Assembly (NCBI RefSeq): GCF_025628985.1
Contig: NZ_JAOTEM010000005.1
Span: 62,001 to 126,000, forward strand
Source of the DNA: Chryseobacterium edaphi
GTDB lineage: Bacteria; Bacteroidota; Bacteroidia; Flavobacteriales; Weeksellaceae
Length of the DNA: 64,000 bases
Direction: 5' to 3'
Shown: positions 9,198 to 18,213 of the stretch, one piece after another
How the letters are laid out: every line of letters starts with the position of its first letter
Position numbering within the stretch: the first letter of the stretch is position 1
Program-made: the position numbers and the translations under genes
The notes under the pieces: model-generated
Database searches by the model: none
Seen by the model: the letters and a program-made list of their open reading frames with translations, nothing else
What the model was told of the DNA's origin: nothing

Positions 9198-10727
9198 ATG
9201 AGTTCAGTTAAATCTATTAAGCCGACACAATACAGGTGGACGATCTGTCTTCTTTTATTTCTCGCAACAACGATCAATTATCTTGATCGTCAGGTTTTAT
9301 CTTTGACGTGGAAAGATTTTATCGCACCGGAATTTCACTGGAATAACAACGATTACGGAAATATCACGGCATTATTCTCCATATTTTATGCAGTGGGAAT
9401 GCTTTTCGCAGGAAAATTCGTGGACTGGATGGATACCAAAAAAGGTTTCCTTTGGGCAATTGGAGTGTGGTCAATCGGTGCTGTTTTACACGCATTCTGT
9501 GGAATCGCCACTTCAGGAATTCTTACTGGAAATTGGGCAGCCGGTTTTCACGGTTCTAAAGAATTGATCGGAACCGTTTCTAATACTGGGGCAATCATCA
9601 GCACAAGTGTAACTTTATTCATTTTTGCACGTTTCGTATTGGCGATTGGTGAGGCAGGAAATTTTCCGGCAGCGATCAAAACGACGGCAGAATATTTCCC
9701 TAAAAAAGACAGAGCATTCTCTACAAGTATCTGGAACGCAGGAGCAACAGTTGGAGCTCTGGCAGCACCGCTTACAATCCCTTTCATTGCAAAATCAATG
9801 GGTTGGGAATGGGCGTTCATCATCATCGGTGCACTAGGATTTGTTTGGATGGGACTTTGGGTATTCGTTTACAAAAAGCCACATTTACACAAGAGAGTTA
9901 ACGAACACGAATTAACGTATATCAATCAGGATCAGGACGACCTTCCGAATGAAGACACTTCAGTTCCGGAAAAAGTATTTACATTTAAAGAATGTTTCAG
10001 CTACAGACAAACCTGGGCTTTTGCCTTCGGAAAGTTCATGACTGACGGCGTTTGGTGGTTCTTTTTATTCTGGACTCCGGCTTATTTAAGTTCGGTTTAC
10101 GGAATGGATTCTACGCAAAGTGCATTGCCATTATTCGTATTGTATATGATTACTTTACTGTCGATTATCGGTGGATGGCTTCCAAAATATTTTGTTGAAA
10201 AATTAGGAATGAACGCTTACACAGGAAGAATGAAAGCGATGTTGATTTTCGCATTTTTCCCTCTGCTGGCACTTTTAGCACAACCTTTAGGAACCATTAC
10301 CTATTGGATTCCGGTTTTAATTATCGGAGTTGCAGGAGCAGCACACCAGGCGTGGTCAGCAAACATCTTCTCAACGGTAGGAGATATGTTCCCGAAAAAA
10401 GCCATCGCAACCATCACTGGAATTGGTGGAATGGCAGGCGGAATCGGATCGTTTATCATCAATAAATCTTCAGGAGTTTTATTCGATCACGCTCACAAAG
10501 CCTGGTCAACCGTAGATGGAGTTCCGTTATTGGAAAAATATCCTCAATACGTTAACGACCGTTTGCCGGATGGATTCTTTGAGCAGTTGGAAAAGTCAGG
10601 TGCCGTAGTTTCAGACGGTATCGACAAAGGTTACATGATTATTTTCTCCATCTGCGCAGTCGCTTACCTGATCGCATGGACAGTGATGAAAATGTTGGTT
10701 CCTAAATATAAAGTGATCAGTAAGTAG
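9198..10727 (+). CDS. exuT: Hexuronate:H+ symporter, MFS superfamily
   Basis: 509 residues from the ATG at 9198; a TTG six bases earlier is less likely. It belongs to the anion:cation symporter branch of the major facilitator superfamily. About 12 hydrophobic segments are visible, with INYLDRQVLSLTW near the start and ARFVLAIGEAGNFPAAIKT around residue 155, both characteristic of ExuT-like carriers. It presumably brings galacturonate and glucuronate across the inner membrane. An extended loop (VPLLEKYPQYVNDRLPDG) before the last segment is common in Bacteroidetes versions. Exact substrate is inferred from the operon. Confidence 0.9.
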   Translation: MSSVKSIKPTQYRWTICLLLFLATTINYLDRQVLSLTWKDFIAPEFHWNNNDYGNITALFSIFYAVGMLFAGKFVDWMDTKKGFLWAIGVWSIGAVLHAFCGIATSGILTGNWAAGFHGSKELIGTVSNTGAIISTSVTLFIFARFVLAIGEAGNFPAAIKTTAEYFPKKDRAFSTSIWNAGATVGALAAPLTIPFIAKSMGWEWAFIIIGALGFVWMGLWVFVYKKPHLHKRVNEHELTYINQDQDDLPNEDTSVPEKVFTFKECFSYRQTWAFAFGKFMTDGVWWFFLFWTPAYLSSVYGMDSTQSALPLFVLYMITLLSIIGGWLPKYFVEKLGMNAYTGRMKAMLIFAFFPLLALLAQPLGTITYWIPVLIIGVAGAAHQAWSANIFSTVGDMFPKKAIATITGIGGMAGGIGSFIINKSSGVLFDHAHKAWSTVDGVPLLEKYPQYVNDRLPDGFFEQLEKSGAVVSDGIDKGYMIIFSICAVAYLIAWTVMKMLVPKYKVISK

Positions 10728-10737
10728 AAATTCTAAT

Positions 10738-10966
10738 GGTATTTTTCTTTACCCCAACCCTAAAGGGAGGAAAAATTCCATTAGAATTTCATCAAAATTA
10801 CTCCCTTTAGGGTCGGGGAAAATAATTTTGATGAAATTTTATAAGAAAATAAACCTTCAAGGTTTGAAAAAAAACTTTGAGTTCTTAGCTAAGTGAAACG
10901 CCTTTGCGAACTTAAAAATACACATCAAGCATTAAAAAAATCTTAGCGGACTTTGCGTTTAAAAAC
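10738..10966. repeat. Two intergenic repeat elements downstream of exuT
   Basis: The first (about 10745-10850) is an inverted repeat: CCCCAACCCTAAAGGGAGG pairs loosely with CTCCCTTTAGGGTCGGGG, with ATTTCATCAAAATTA and AATTTTGATGAAATTT outside. It recurs at 24995-25095. The second (about 10874-10965) carries AGTGAAACGCCTTTGCGAAC and GCGGACTTTGCGTT and recurs at 34540 and 44858. They look like non-coding extragenic repeats and may form terminators. Confidence 0.75.
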
Positions 10967-11024
10967 AGCATCCCGCATAAGGATTTAGCAGAATTAAAAA
11001 CACAATTTAATTCAAATTAGAAAA

Positions 11025-12488
11025 ATGGAAAATCAGACAAAACAACAGTTAAACCGTCAAAACAGCGGTATAGATACAAAATTACCAATCAAAATCGTAC
11101 AGTTCGGGGGAGGAAACTTCATGCGCGGATTTACAGATTATGTGGTTGATAAATTAAATAAAGAAGCAGATTTCAACGCAGGAATTGTAAATATTCAGCC
11201 TACTCCAAACGGTTCTGTCCACAAACTTGAAGAACAGGGGAATTTGTACACATTGTTCTCAAGAGGAATCAAAAAAGGAGAAATCATTGACGAGAAATGT
11301 GTGATTTCAGCGATTCAGAAGTCAATCAATCCTTATGCAGATTATAACAGCTTTTTGGAATTGGCAAAAGAAGAAGAGCTTGAATTTGTTTTTTCAAATA
11401 CAACCGAAACCGGAATTGCCTATGATGAAACAGAAAATTCGTATGAAGGTCCGCACAAAAATTTCCCAGCGAAAGTAGCGGTTTTGCTTCACGAAAGATA
11501 TAAGCATTTCAATGGTGCGGCAGACAAAGGTTTAAGAATTATTCCCTGCGAGCTGATTGAAGAAAATGCAATCGTTTTAAAAGGTATTATTTTAAAATAT
11601 GCCCAACTTTGGAATTTAGACGAAGGTTTTGCGCAATGGGTTGAACAGAGCAATCACTTCCACAATACGTTGGTCGACAGAATTGTTCCGGGTTATCCGA
11701 AAGATGATGCGGCGACGTATGAAGACCAGTTGGATTATGAAGATCCGATGATGGTGGTTTCTGAAACATTCCTTTTATGGGTGATTCAGGGAGGTGAAGA
11801 TTTGAAAAATAGAATTCCTTTCGATCAGATCAACGAACAGATTTTGGTGGTGGATGATATTCAGCCTTACCGTTTGAGAAAAGTGAGAATTCTGAATGGC
11901 GGACATACCTTGATGTTGGCTCCGGCTATTTTAGCAGGAAAAGAAATCGTAAAAGAAGCCATCGATGACCAGTTTATCGGAACTTTTTTAAGCGAATCGA
12001 TATTCAGTGAGGTCAATCAGACTTTAGGTTTAGACGAAACTGAACTGAAGGAATTTGCGGAAGAAGTTTTCGACAGATTCAGAAATCCTTTCATCAAGCA
12101 CCATTTGGCGAGTATTGCTTTGTATTTTGTTTCTAAATTTAAAGTAAGAGTCGTTCCGAGTTTGCTGACTTATGTTGAAAGAAATAACAGACTTCCACTG
12201 AACTTAACGTTCTCTCTGGCAAGTTTAATCAGATTCTATCAGGGAAGTTTTGGTGAAAAATCTCTTCCTCTGAATGACGAAGAAGCGATCGTAAACAGAT
12301 TCAAGGAAATCTGGAAAAACGAAGATTATGAAGTAGTTTCAGAACAGGCGTTAAGCGAAAAACTGTTCTGGGATACCGACCTTACACAGGTAGAAGGCCT
12401 GAAAGCCGCAGTCGCAAAAGCATTGTACGAAATCGACCACAATGACATGGAAAATGCTTACAAAAATTTTATTCAATTTTATTCTTAA
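11025..12488 (+). CDS. uxaB: Tagaturonate reductase (altronate oxidoreductase)
   Basis: 487 residues of the polyol-specific long-chain dehydrogenase family. It reduces D-tagaturonate to D-altronate with NADH. The N-terminal nucleotide-binding motif IVQFGGGNFMRGF lies near residue 24. The catalytic region includes RKVRILNGGHT near residue 287 (Asn and His) and an upstream Lys-rich substrate pocket. It stops 6 bases before uxaA, the next enzyme. UxuB (fructuronate reductase) is a relative; pairing with uxaA and uxaC favours UxaB. Confidence 0.92.
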   Translation: MENQTKQQLNRQNSGIDTKLPIKIVQFGGGNFMRGFTDYVVDKLNKEADFNAGIVNIQPTPNGSVHKLEEQGNLYTLFSRGIKKGEIIDEKCVISAIQKSINPYADYNSFLELAKEEELEFVFSNTTETGIAYDETENSYEGPHKNFPAKVAVLLHERYKHFNGAADKGLRIIPCELIEENAIVLKGIILKYAQLWNLDEGFAQWVEQSNHFHNTLVDRIVPGYPKDDAATYEDQLDYEDPMMVVSETFLLWVIQGGEDLKNRIPFDQINEQILVVDDIQPYRLRKVRILNGGHTLMLAPAILAGKEIVKEAIDDQFIGTFLSESIFSEVNQTLGLDETELKEFAEEVFDRFRNPFIKHHLASIALYFVSKFKVRVVPSLLTYVERNNRLPLNLTFSLASLIRFYQGSFGEKSLPLNDEEAIVNRFKEIWKNEDYEVVSEQALSEKLFWDTDLTQVEGLKAAVAKALYEIDHNDMENAYKNFIQFYS

Positions 12489-12494
12489 AAAATC

Positions 12495-14114
12495 ATGCAG
12501 AAGAAAGTACTGAAAGTAAATCCCAAAGACAACGTTATTGTAGCGTTGATGGATTTGCCTGCCGGAGAATCGGTGCACTTAGACGGTACAGATTATACGA
12601 TTCTTAAAGATATTAAAGCAAAACATAAATTCGCTGCCGTAGATTTTGAGGATGGCGACCATATTTTAATGTATGGCGTAATCGTTGGAAAAGCCAACCA
12701 ATCCATCAGTCAGGGCGAAGTGATTACCACCGAAAACGTAAAGCACCAAAGTGCAAAAGTGGTCGGCAAAACCGATACTTTGGGCTGGACTCCACCCAAT
12801 GTTGACAAGTGGAAAGACCGTACGTTCATGGGCTACCACCGTGAAGACGGGCAGGTAGGTACAGAAAACGTATGGCTGTTTTTCCCGTTGGTATTCTGCG
12901 AAAACAAGAATATCGAAACACTGAAAGATATTTTCGAAAAAGAATTACTTCACGATAAAGCCAGCAAACATCAATTGTTACTTCGTTCTTTACTGAATGG
13001 CGGTGCAACTGCAGATGTTGCGGTGGAAGAGGAAGAACCGGATACGAGAATATTCAAAAATATCGACGTAAGATTCATCACGCATCAGGGTGGTTGTGGC
13101 GGAATCCGTCAGGACGCTGAAGCTTTGGGAAGACTGTTCGCAGGATATGTCAACAACCCGAATGTTGCGGGAGCTACGGTTCTTAGCTTAGGGTGTCAGA
13201 ATCTTCAGGTACAGATTTTTATGGATTCACTGCATGCACTGGCTCCAAATAACAAAAAACCAATCGTCGTTTACGAACAGCAAAAATCGGGTACCATCGA
13301 TGAAATGCTGACCGGCGTTATTAAAGATTCATACGAAGGCATTAAAAAAGCCAACGAAATAGAGAGAAAACCGGCATCTATCACCAAACTGAACATTGGT
13401 TTGGAATGTGGCGGCTCAGACGGTTTCTCAGGAATTTCTGCAAACCCAGTTTTGGGAGAAGTTTCAGATATTATGGCGGCTGTTGGCGGAAAAACCATGT
13501 TAGCCGAATTCCCTGAATTGTGTGGAGTAGAGCAGGAGCTGGTGAACCGTTGCATCAACGATGAAGACGGTGTAAAATTCCTGAAACTGATGAAAGATTT
13601 TGAAGCCTCTGTGGTTGCGGCAGGATCAGGATTTGATATGAATCCGTCTCCCGGAAACATCAAAGACGGTTTGATTACAGATGCCATGAAATCCGCAGGA
13701 GCATCTAAAAAAGGTGGAGCTGCACCAATCGTAGAAGTTCTTGATTTTACAGAATACGCTACAAAACCAGGTCTGAATCTCCTATGTACTCCCGGAAATG
13801 ATGCCGAATGTACAACGGCTTTAGTAGGTTCAGGTGCTACAGTAGTACTTTTCACTACTGGTCTTGGAACTCCGATGGGAAATCCTATTTCGCCGGTTGT
13901 GAAGATTTCTTCCAACACGGTTTTGGCAGAAAAAATGTCAGACATTATTGATTTCAATGCAGGTACCGTAATAAGCGGAGAAAAAACAATTCCTGAAGCG
14001 GCAGACGAACTTCTGGAACTCATCATCAACGTAGCCAGCGGCGAAGTAAAAACCAAAGCGGACGTTCTTAATCAGAATGATTTCATTCCATGGAGACGAG
14101 GTGTCTCTCTGTAA
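12495..14114 (+). CDS. uxaA: Altronate dehydratase
   Basis: 539 residues, matching the full-length UxaA/GarD family with an N-terminal SAF domain (about residues 1-90) and the catalytic domain. It dehydrates D-altronate to 2-keto-3-deoxygluconate with an Fe or Mn cofactor. Family segments include THQGGCGGIRQDAEALGR near residue 195 and ECGGSDGFSGISANP near residue 305. It is the last gene of the operon, followed by a terminator-like hairpin. Confidence 0.94.
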   Translation: MQKKVLKVNPKDNVIVALMDLPAGESVHLDGTDYTILKDIKAKHKFAAVDFEDGDHILMYGVIVGKANQSISQGEVITTENVKHQSAKVVGKTDTLGWTPPNVDKWKDRTFMGYHREDGQVGTENVWLFFPLVFCENKNIETLKDIFEKELLHDKASKHQLLLRSLLNGGATADVAVEEEEPDTRIFKNIDVRFITHQGGCGGIRQDAEALGRLFAGYVNNPNVAGATVLSLGCQNLQVQIFMDSLHALAPNNKKPIVVYEQQKSGTIDEMLTGVIKDSYEGIKKANEIERKPASITKLNIGLECGGSDGFSGISANPVLGEVSDIMAAVGGKTMLAEFPELCGVEQELVNRCINDEDGVKFLKLMKDFEASVVAAGSGFDMNPSPGNIKDGLITDAMKSAGASKKGGAAPIVEVLDFTEYATKPGLNLLCTPGNDAECTTALVGSGATVVLFTTGLGTPMGNPISPVVKISSNTVLAEKMSDIIDFNAGTVISGEKTIPEAADELLELIINVASGEVKTKADVLNQNDFIPWRRGVSL

Positions 14115-14143
14115 TGGGTTAATTATATTAAATATTAGGGTTG

Positions 14144-14182
14144 AAAATGCTTCTTGCTTCGGTAGGGAGCATTTTCTTTTTT
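14144..14182 (+). terminator. Rho-independent terminator after uxaA
   Basis: AAAATGCT(T) and GAGCATTTT flank a loop containing TTGCTTCGG and are followed by CTTTTTTTT, 30 bases beyond the uxaA stop. This ends the uronate operon. Confidence 0.75.
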
Positions 14183-14277
14183 TTGCTATAATGCATTTAT
14201 AAATGAAGTCGTTTTACTTTTTTTGTACCTTAGTATCAGATTAAATTTTTAACCTTTATCTCATAAAAATATAATAT

Positions 14278-16053
14278 ATGATAGAATCACCAAGAGGAAT
14301 GACAATAATGGAAGCTTATGAATTATATCGTAATAATAGGCTCATAATTAATAGGCGATATCAAAGAAAATTAGTTTGGAGCCAAAACGAAAAAAGATCC
14401 TTAATTGATTCAATTTTAAAACAATATCCAATTCCTTTGATTCTATTGGCGTCAAAAGAGGAAAAATTTGAAATAATTGATGGGATGCAAAGATTAAATG
14501 CAATCTTTGGTTTTATTGAAAACCATTTTGGAATTGAAATAGATGGTGAAGAAAAATATTTTAATATACCCGACTATACATTTGCACAAACCCAAATTTC
14601 AAAAGGAATTATTTTTATAAAAGAGGGTGTTTCATTACTTACTCAAGAACAAGTTTCATCATTTATTCAGTATCCTTTTCCTGTAACAATATTCAAGACG
14701 GGTAGCACTGATGAAATTAATGAAACATTTAGAAGAATTAATTCAACTGGTAAGAAATTATCTCATCAAGAAGTTAGACAGGCGGGGAATGTTTCGAAAT
14801 TCTCATTACTTGTAAGGGAGGTTTCGTCAGAAATTAGAGGTGATGCATCACGTGAGATTTTGCTACTTCAAGATATGCCCGAAATCAGTATCGATTCCAA
14901 ATTATCTAAACATCAATATGGAATAAATGCAGAAGAGACATTTTGGTGTAAACAAGGCGTTCTTAATATCTCGGATTTGAAGGAAAGTGAGGATGAGCAA
15001 GTTCTAGCAGATATTATATTATCAGTCTCTTTAGGAGAGCCATTTCCTGCAAGCAGAAGAGCGTTTGACAATTACTATGGTAGCGGAGACGACAATAAGT
15101 CAAATGATATTGAAATCAAAATAAACTCTTTGGGTGCTGAAAACCTACGTAGCAACTTATTAACAGTATATTCTGAAATAGTAAATATTGTAGAATATCA
15201 TTTTGAGGGAGAAAGACTTAAAAATGTTTTAAATCCTTCTGCAGGTGGTAATCCCGTAAAAGAAGCTTTTTATACAATGTTTATGGCTTTTTATGATTTA
15301 ATGATTAACGATAATTTAGTCCCGTTTGATTACAAAAAAATTAAAGAGAGTCTTAGAAATATACATTCAAAACTAATTAGATCTCGTAATTATACTACTA
15401 CAGATGATAGAATCAACAACATTAATGTGTGCAAAGGACTAATTCAGAATTATTTCAAAAAGTCAGCCTCAACTTTTAGGAGCTCAACATCCTACATAAT
15501 AGATTTCCAAGCTTATCTTATGAAGTCAAAAACAGAGTCTGCTATATATGATTTTAAACAAGGTTTTTATACGTTAAATCCAACAAAAAGAGAATTTGAT
15601 GAAGCTAGTTTTTATAAAATTCTTTGTAATATTTCTGCTCTTGCCAATCTTGGAAAAAATAAAATTGGATTTTTATTTATTGGAGTCACAGATAAAGAAA
15701 AAGATACAATACAAGTTGAAAAACTTGATGGTTTAGTTGATACTCCTCGATTTCATGATTTTGGTATTGTTGGTTTAGAAAGAGAAGCTAAAATAAAAGG
15801 TGTATCCTTAGATCAATATATAAGTTTTATAACAGGTAAAATTAGTAGTTCTAATTTAGAAACTGGTCTTAAAACTAGAGTGACTACAAATATTACACCT
15901 ATTACCTATCATAATAATACAATTTTAATGATTAGAGTTGATGCAGGAGATGAACCTGTATATTTTGAGGATAAACTTTATCAAAGAGATGGTGCAAACT
16001 GCGTAGAGGTTCAAGGTGCAAAACAAAAAGATATATTTAATCTTTTTAAATAA
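14278..16053 (+). CDS. DUF262 (GmrSD/DndB-fold) protein fused to a Schlafen-type AlbA_2 domain
   Basis: 591 residues. The N-terminal half is DUF262-like: RRYQRKLVWSQNEKRSLIDS near residue 26 and IIDGMQRLNAIFGF near residue 66, where DGQR-like residues are the expected nucleotide-hydrolysis site. ETFRRINSTGKKLSHQEVR follows near residue 147. The C-terminal 170 residues resemble an AlbA_2 ATP-binding domain: SAIYDFKQGFYTL, NISALANLGKNKIGFLFIGV and the closing VYFEDKLYQRDGANCVEV. DUF262 proteins often act in restriction or abortive-infection systems; AlbA_2/Schlafen domains are linked to nucleic-acid binding or cleavage. The gene stands alone, is more AT-rich than its neighbours and has its own terminator, suggesting acquisition. 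A defence role is inference. Confidence 0.75.
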   Translation: MIESPRGMTIMEAYELYRNNRLIINRRYQRKLVWSQNEKRSLIDSILKQYPIPLILLASKEEKFEIIDGMQRLNAIFGFIENHFGIEIDGEEKYFNIPDYTFAQTQISKGIIFIKEGVSLLTQEQVSSFIQYPFPVTIFKTGSTDEINETFRRINSTGKKLSHQEVRQAGNVSKFSLLVREVSSEIRGDASREILLLQDMPEISIDSKLSKHQYGINAEETFWCKQGVLNISDLKESEDEQVLADIILSVSLGEPFPASRRAFDNYYGSGDDNKSNDIEIKINSLGAENLRSNLLTVYSEIVNIVEYHFEGERLKNVLNPSAGGNPVKEAFYTMFMAFYDLMINDNLVPFDYKKIKESLRNIHSKLIRSRNYTTTDDRINNINVCKGLIQNYFKKSASTFRSSTSYIIDFQAYLMKSKTESAIYDFKQGFYTLNPTKREFDEASFYKILCNISALANLGKNKIGFLFIGVTDKEKDTIQVEKLDGLVDTPRFHDFGIVGLEREAKIKGVSLDQYISFITGKISSSNLETGLKTRVTTNITPITYHNNTILMIRVDAGDEPVYFEDKLYQRDGANCVEVQGAKQKDIFNLFK

Positions 16054-16067
16054 GCAATTGGAAAAAA

Positions 16068-16104
16068 TAAGAAACCGCTCAAAAAAGCAGTTTCCTATTT
16101 TTTC
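16068..16104 (+). terminator. Terminator after the DUF262-AlbA_2 gene
   Basis: GAAACCGCTC and AAGCAGTTTC form a hairpin (one mismatch) followed by CTATTTTTTC, directly after the stop at 16053. Confidence 0.7.
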
Positions 16105-16199
16105 TAAACCTGGCATAAACTTCCCGCTCGTACCCATTGTATAGTAAAGCGGTCACAAGCGAGACGCATGCGCCAGCGAAAACCTATCCCTCCACGTCT

Positions 16200-16600
16200 C
16201 CAACCCCAAATTCCACGTCCCGAACCTAACCCAACATGTTTCCAACAAGTCCCGATACATTCTGATGACCTTCCGATACGTTGTACAACCTGTCCCGATA
16301 CGTTCAGCAAACATCCGCGGGGGTTATCAACGCCTCCGATGGGGTGATTGATACATCCAGACACGTTATAAGCCCTATCCCGACAGGTAAAACATAAGTC
16401 CGGATAGGTAAAAGACCACTCCCGATCTATACTGAACGTATACCGAGGAGTCAACAACCTCTCCCGACTCTTAAAGAACGTCTCCGGATGGCTAAAAGAC
16501 GTCTCCGAAGCTATCCAAGACGTGTCGGAAGGAGTAAAGAACCTCTCCCGAGTATTCAATAACGTATCGAATATATTAAAAGACCGTTTGAAAGCATAAA
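16200..16600 (+). pseudogene. Decayed 21-bp tandem repeat encoding heptad repeats
   Basis: About 18 consecutive units of 21 bases can be read, each ending in TCC or a near variant. On the plus strand they encode heptads of the form xxVxxxS: DTLYNLS, RYVQQTS, AGVINAS, DGVIDTS and, at the end, KNVSGWL, KDVSEAI, QDVSEGV. The final frame stops at 16598. The reading frame is broken by one extra base in the unit near 16370 and by an in-frame TAG near 16403, so the gene looks dead. A minus-strand open frame covers the same repeats but is Trp/Arg/Cys-rich and probably a shadow. Function unknown; the heptads suggest a former coiled coil. Confidence 0.65.
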
Positions 16601-16644
16601 AATACCCCTCCGTTTCAATAGGAAGGGTTGCTGGTTGTTGCTTT

Positions 16645-17133
16645 TTATTTTTTCTCCTCGGGTGGAGCCGTAGAGGTTGAATTTTTCACAAAGAACTGTT
16701 TCAGATCTTTGTACTTGTCTTCAAATCCCGTCGCTGACGTTCCCGCTTTGTAAGTGGTGAAAGAATAATCTACCAACGCCGACTGATAGTTGTCGTAATC
16801 ATGAAGCGTTTTGGCATTATTCAGTCTTGTAATCACACTTTCGAGCCTGCTGATCATGGCTTCCATGTTGTTTCGGGAGCTGTGATCTTTGTCAAATTCT
16901 TCCCAGTCTACTTCTGGAGAGCTCAGGTTTGCCTGGCTCTTGTTGTAGTCGTAGACCTTATTGACAAAGAGTTTGTTTTGCTCGTTGATGCTTCCGTATT
17001 TTTTACGGTCTTCAGCTGAAAGGTTGACTGTAATTTCAGCAAGAGCAGTTTCCAATGCCGCGATGGCATCCTGTGCCGCAGTGATCTTTGCACTGCTCAA
17101 ATGGGTGGAGTTCAAATTTGTTAATCCCATCAT
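16645..17133 (-). CDS. Hypothetical helical protein
   Basis: 162 residues starting MMGLTNLN. No catalytic motif is recognised. The composition is mostly helical: an Ala-rich amphipathic stretch (ALETALAEI) near residue 27, NMEAMISRLESVITRLNNA near residue 95, and a Pro/Glu-rich charged C-terminus (TAPPEEKK). There is no signal peptide or membrane segment. It stands alone between the decayed repeat and the palindromic repeat element. I do not recognise a function. Confidence 0.6.
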   Translation of the reverse strand: MMGLTNLNSTHLSSAKITAAQDAIAALETALAEITVNLSAEDRKKYGSINEQNKLFVNKVYDYNKSQANLSSPEVDWEEFDKDHSSRNNMEAMISRLESVITRLNNAKTLHDYDNYQSALVDYSFTTYKAGTSATGFEDKYKDLKQFFVKNSTSTAPPEEKK

Positions 17134-17264
17134 TTTTGATTTTAAAGGTTAATACTATATGAGTAAAATCGTGTGTTTTTTTGTAATGGAAAACGAAGAT
17201 AGAAAAAATTTAAAATCAGAAGAGAAATTTTAAAAACTTAAAATAACTTATCTTTTTTCTGGAG

Positions 17265-17457
17265 TAATAAACCACCCCGTCAAAAATTCTTTGAATTTTC
17301 GCCACCCCTCCGTAGGAGGGGAATTCTCACGTATGAACTTGGTTGAATATTTTCAATAAATTTTCTAAATTTGGATGCTTCAATCCCATTGCGTCACAAA
17401 ATTCCCCTCCCTTGGAGGGGTGGATTCTTTCGCAGAAAGAAGACGGGGTGGTTTAAA
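17265..17457. repeat. Palindrome-ended repeat element, copy 1
   Basis: About 190 bases beginning ACCACCCCGTC and ending GACGGGGTGGT, so the ends are inverted repeats. Inside lie CCCCTCCGTAGGAGGGGAATT and CCCCTCCCTTGGAGGGG, each a hairpin, and TTCTTTCGCAGAAAGAAGA near the right end. A second copy at 17905 flanks the other side of the DUF559 gene. Confidence 0.85.
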
Positions 17458-17486
17458 AGTCCACGATTAGAAAACACAAAAACACA

Positions 17487-17918
17487 ATGCAAGAAATATT
17501 ATCCCAAATCAACAGAATTCCCATCCGTAAAAACTACGTAGAAAATCTCCCTTACAATCCCAAATTAAAACCATTATTACACGGAAAGCGAAAAGCAGGA
17601 ATTTTAAGTGAAGTAATTTTTTGGAAGCAGGTTCGGGCGAAAATTTTTCATGAGATAGATTTTGACAGACAGAGAATTATAGGGAATTATATTGTTGATT
17701 TTTATGTCAAAAAGTTAGGATTGGTTATCGAAATTGATGGTTGGAGTCATGATGTTAAAAAAGATTATGATGAAGTAAGACAAAAGTTTTTGGAATCTTT
17801 AGGATTGAAGATTTTCAGAGCAACTGATTTTGATGTGAAGAATAATCTGGGTAGCGTGATGAAAGATTTGGAGGATTTTATTGTTGAGAATTATGCTGCT
17901 GAAACCACCCCGTCTTAA
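17487..17918 (+). CDS. DUF559 endonuclease-like protein (Vsr/PD-(D/E)xK fold)
   Basis: 143 residues. The core resembles the DUF559 family of restriction-endonuclease-fold proteins: KAGILSEVIFWKQVR near residue 35, then FDRQRIIGNYIVDFYVKKLGLVIEIDG near residues 59-85, giving the D...ExD catalytic set. SHDVKKDYDEVRQKFLESLGLKIFRATD follows. The last codons (ETTPS) lie inside the right-hand palindromic repeat, so the gene and repeats are physically linked. DUF559 genes with such repeats recur in Bacteroidetes genomes, and the unit may move together. Confidence 0.8.
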   Translation: MQEILSQINRIPIRKNYVENLPYNPKLKPLLHGKRKAGILSEVIFWKQVRAKIFHEIDFDRQRIIGNYIVDFYVKKLGLVIEIDGWSHDVKKDYDEVRQKFLESLGLKIFRATDFDVKNNLGSVMKDLEDFIVENYAAETTPS

Positions 17919-18098
17919 TTTTCTTTGAAAATTAATCCACACCTCCAGAGGAGGGGAATTTTTTCAACGTTGACTTTCTGTTGAATACTTTGTCGTACAA
18001 TTCTAAATTTGAATTTGAGACTGAGCCTTCTTAAACACACAACAATTCCCCTCCTTTGGAGGGGTGGATTCTTTCGCAGAAAGAAGACGGGTTGGTTA
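17905..18098. repeat. Palindrome-ended repeat element, copy 2
   Basis: Begins ACCACCCCGTC (overlapping the end of the DUF559 gene) and ends GACGGGTTGGTT. It shares GGAGGGGAATT, CCCCTCCTTTGGAGGGG and TTCTTTCGCAGAAAGAAGA with copy 1, while the middle has diverged. Confidence 0.85.
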
Positions 18099-18151
18099 TT
18101 GAGTATAAACAAAACCCAAAATCTTTTAAAAAGTTAAGCATACAAAAAAAG

Positions 18152-18182
18152 TAAAAAGGCTGAAATTTTCACTTCAGCCCTG
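18152..18182 (-). terminator. Terminator after the SnoaL-like gene
   Basis: GGCTGAA and TTCAGCC flank an eight-base loop (18157-18178). Read on the minus strand, the hairpin is followed by a T-run complementary to AAAAAAAGTAAAAA. It lies 36 bases past the stop of the minus-strand gene at 18214. Confidence 0.7.
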
Positions 18183-18213
18183 CATGGTAAAACATTGTAA
18201 TTCCAGACATATT

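Noticed and set aside
13271..14056. Minus-strand 261-codon open frame inside uxaA
   Set aside because: Shadow of a well-supported gene; serine- and proline-rich translation with no family resemblance.
16104..16559. Minus-strand 151-codon open frame
   Set aside because: It covers the 21-bp repeats, is rich in Trp, Arg and Cys, and the plus-strand heptad pattern is more sensible.
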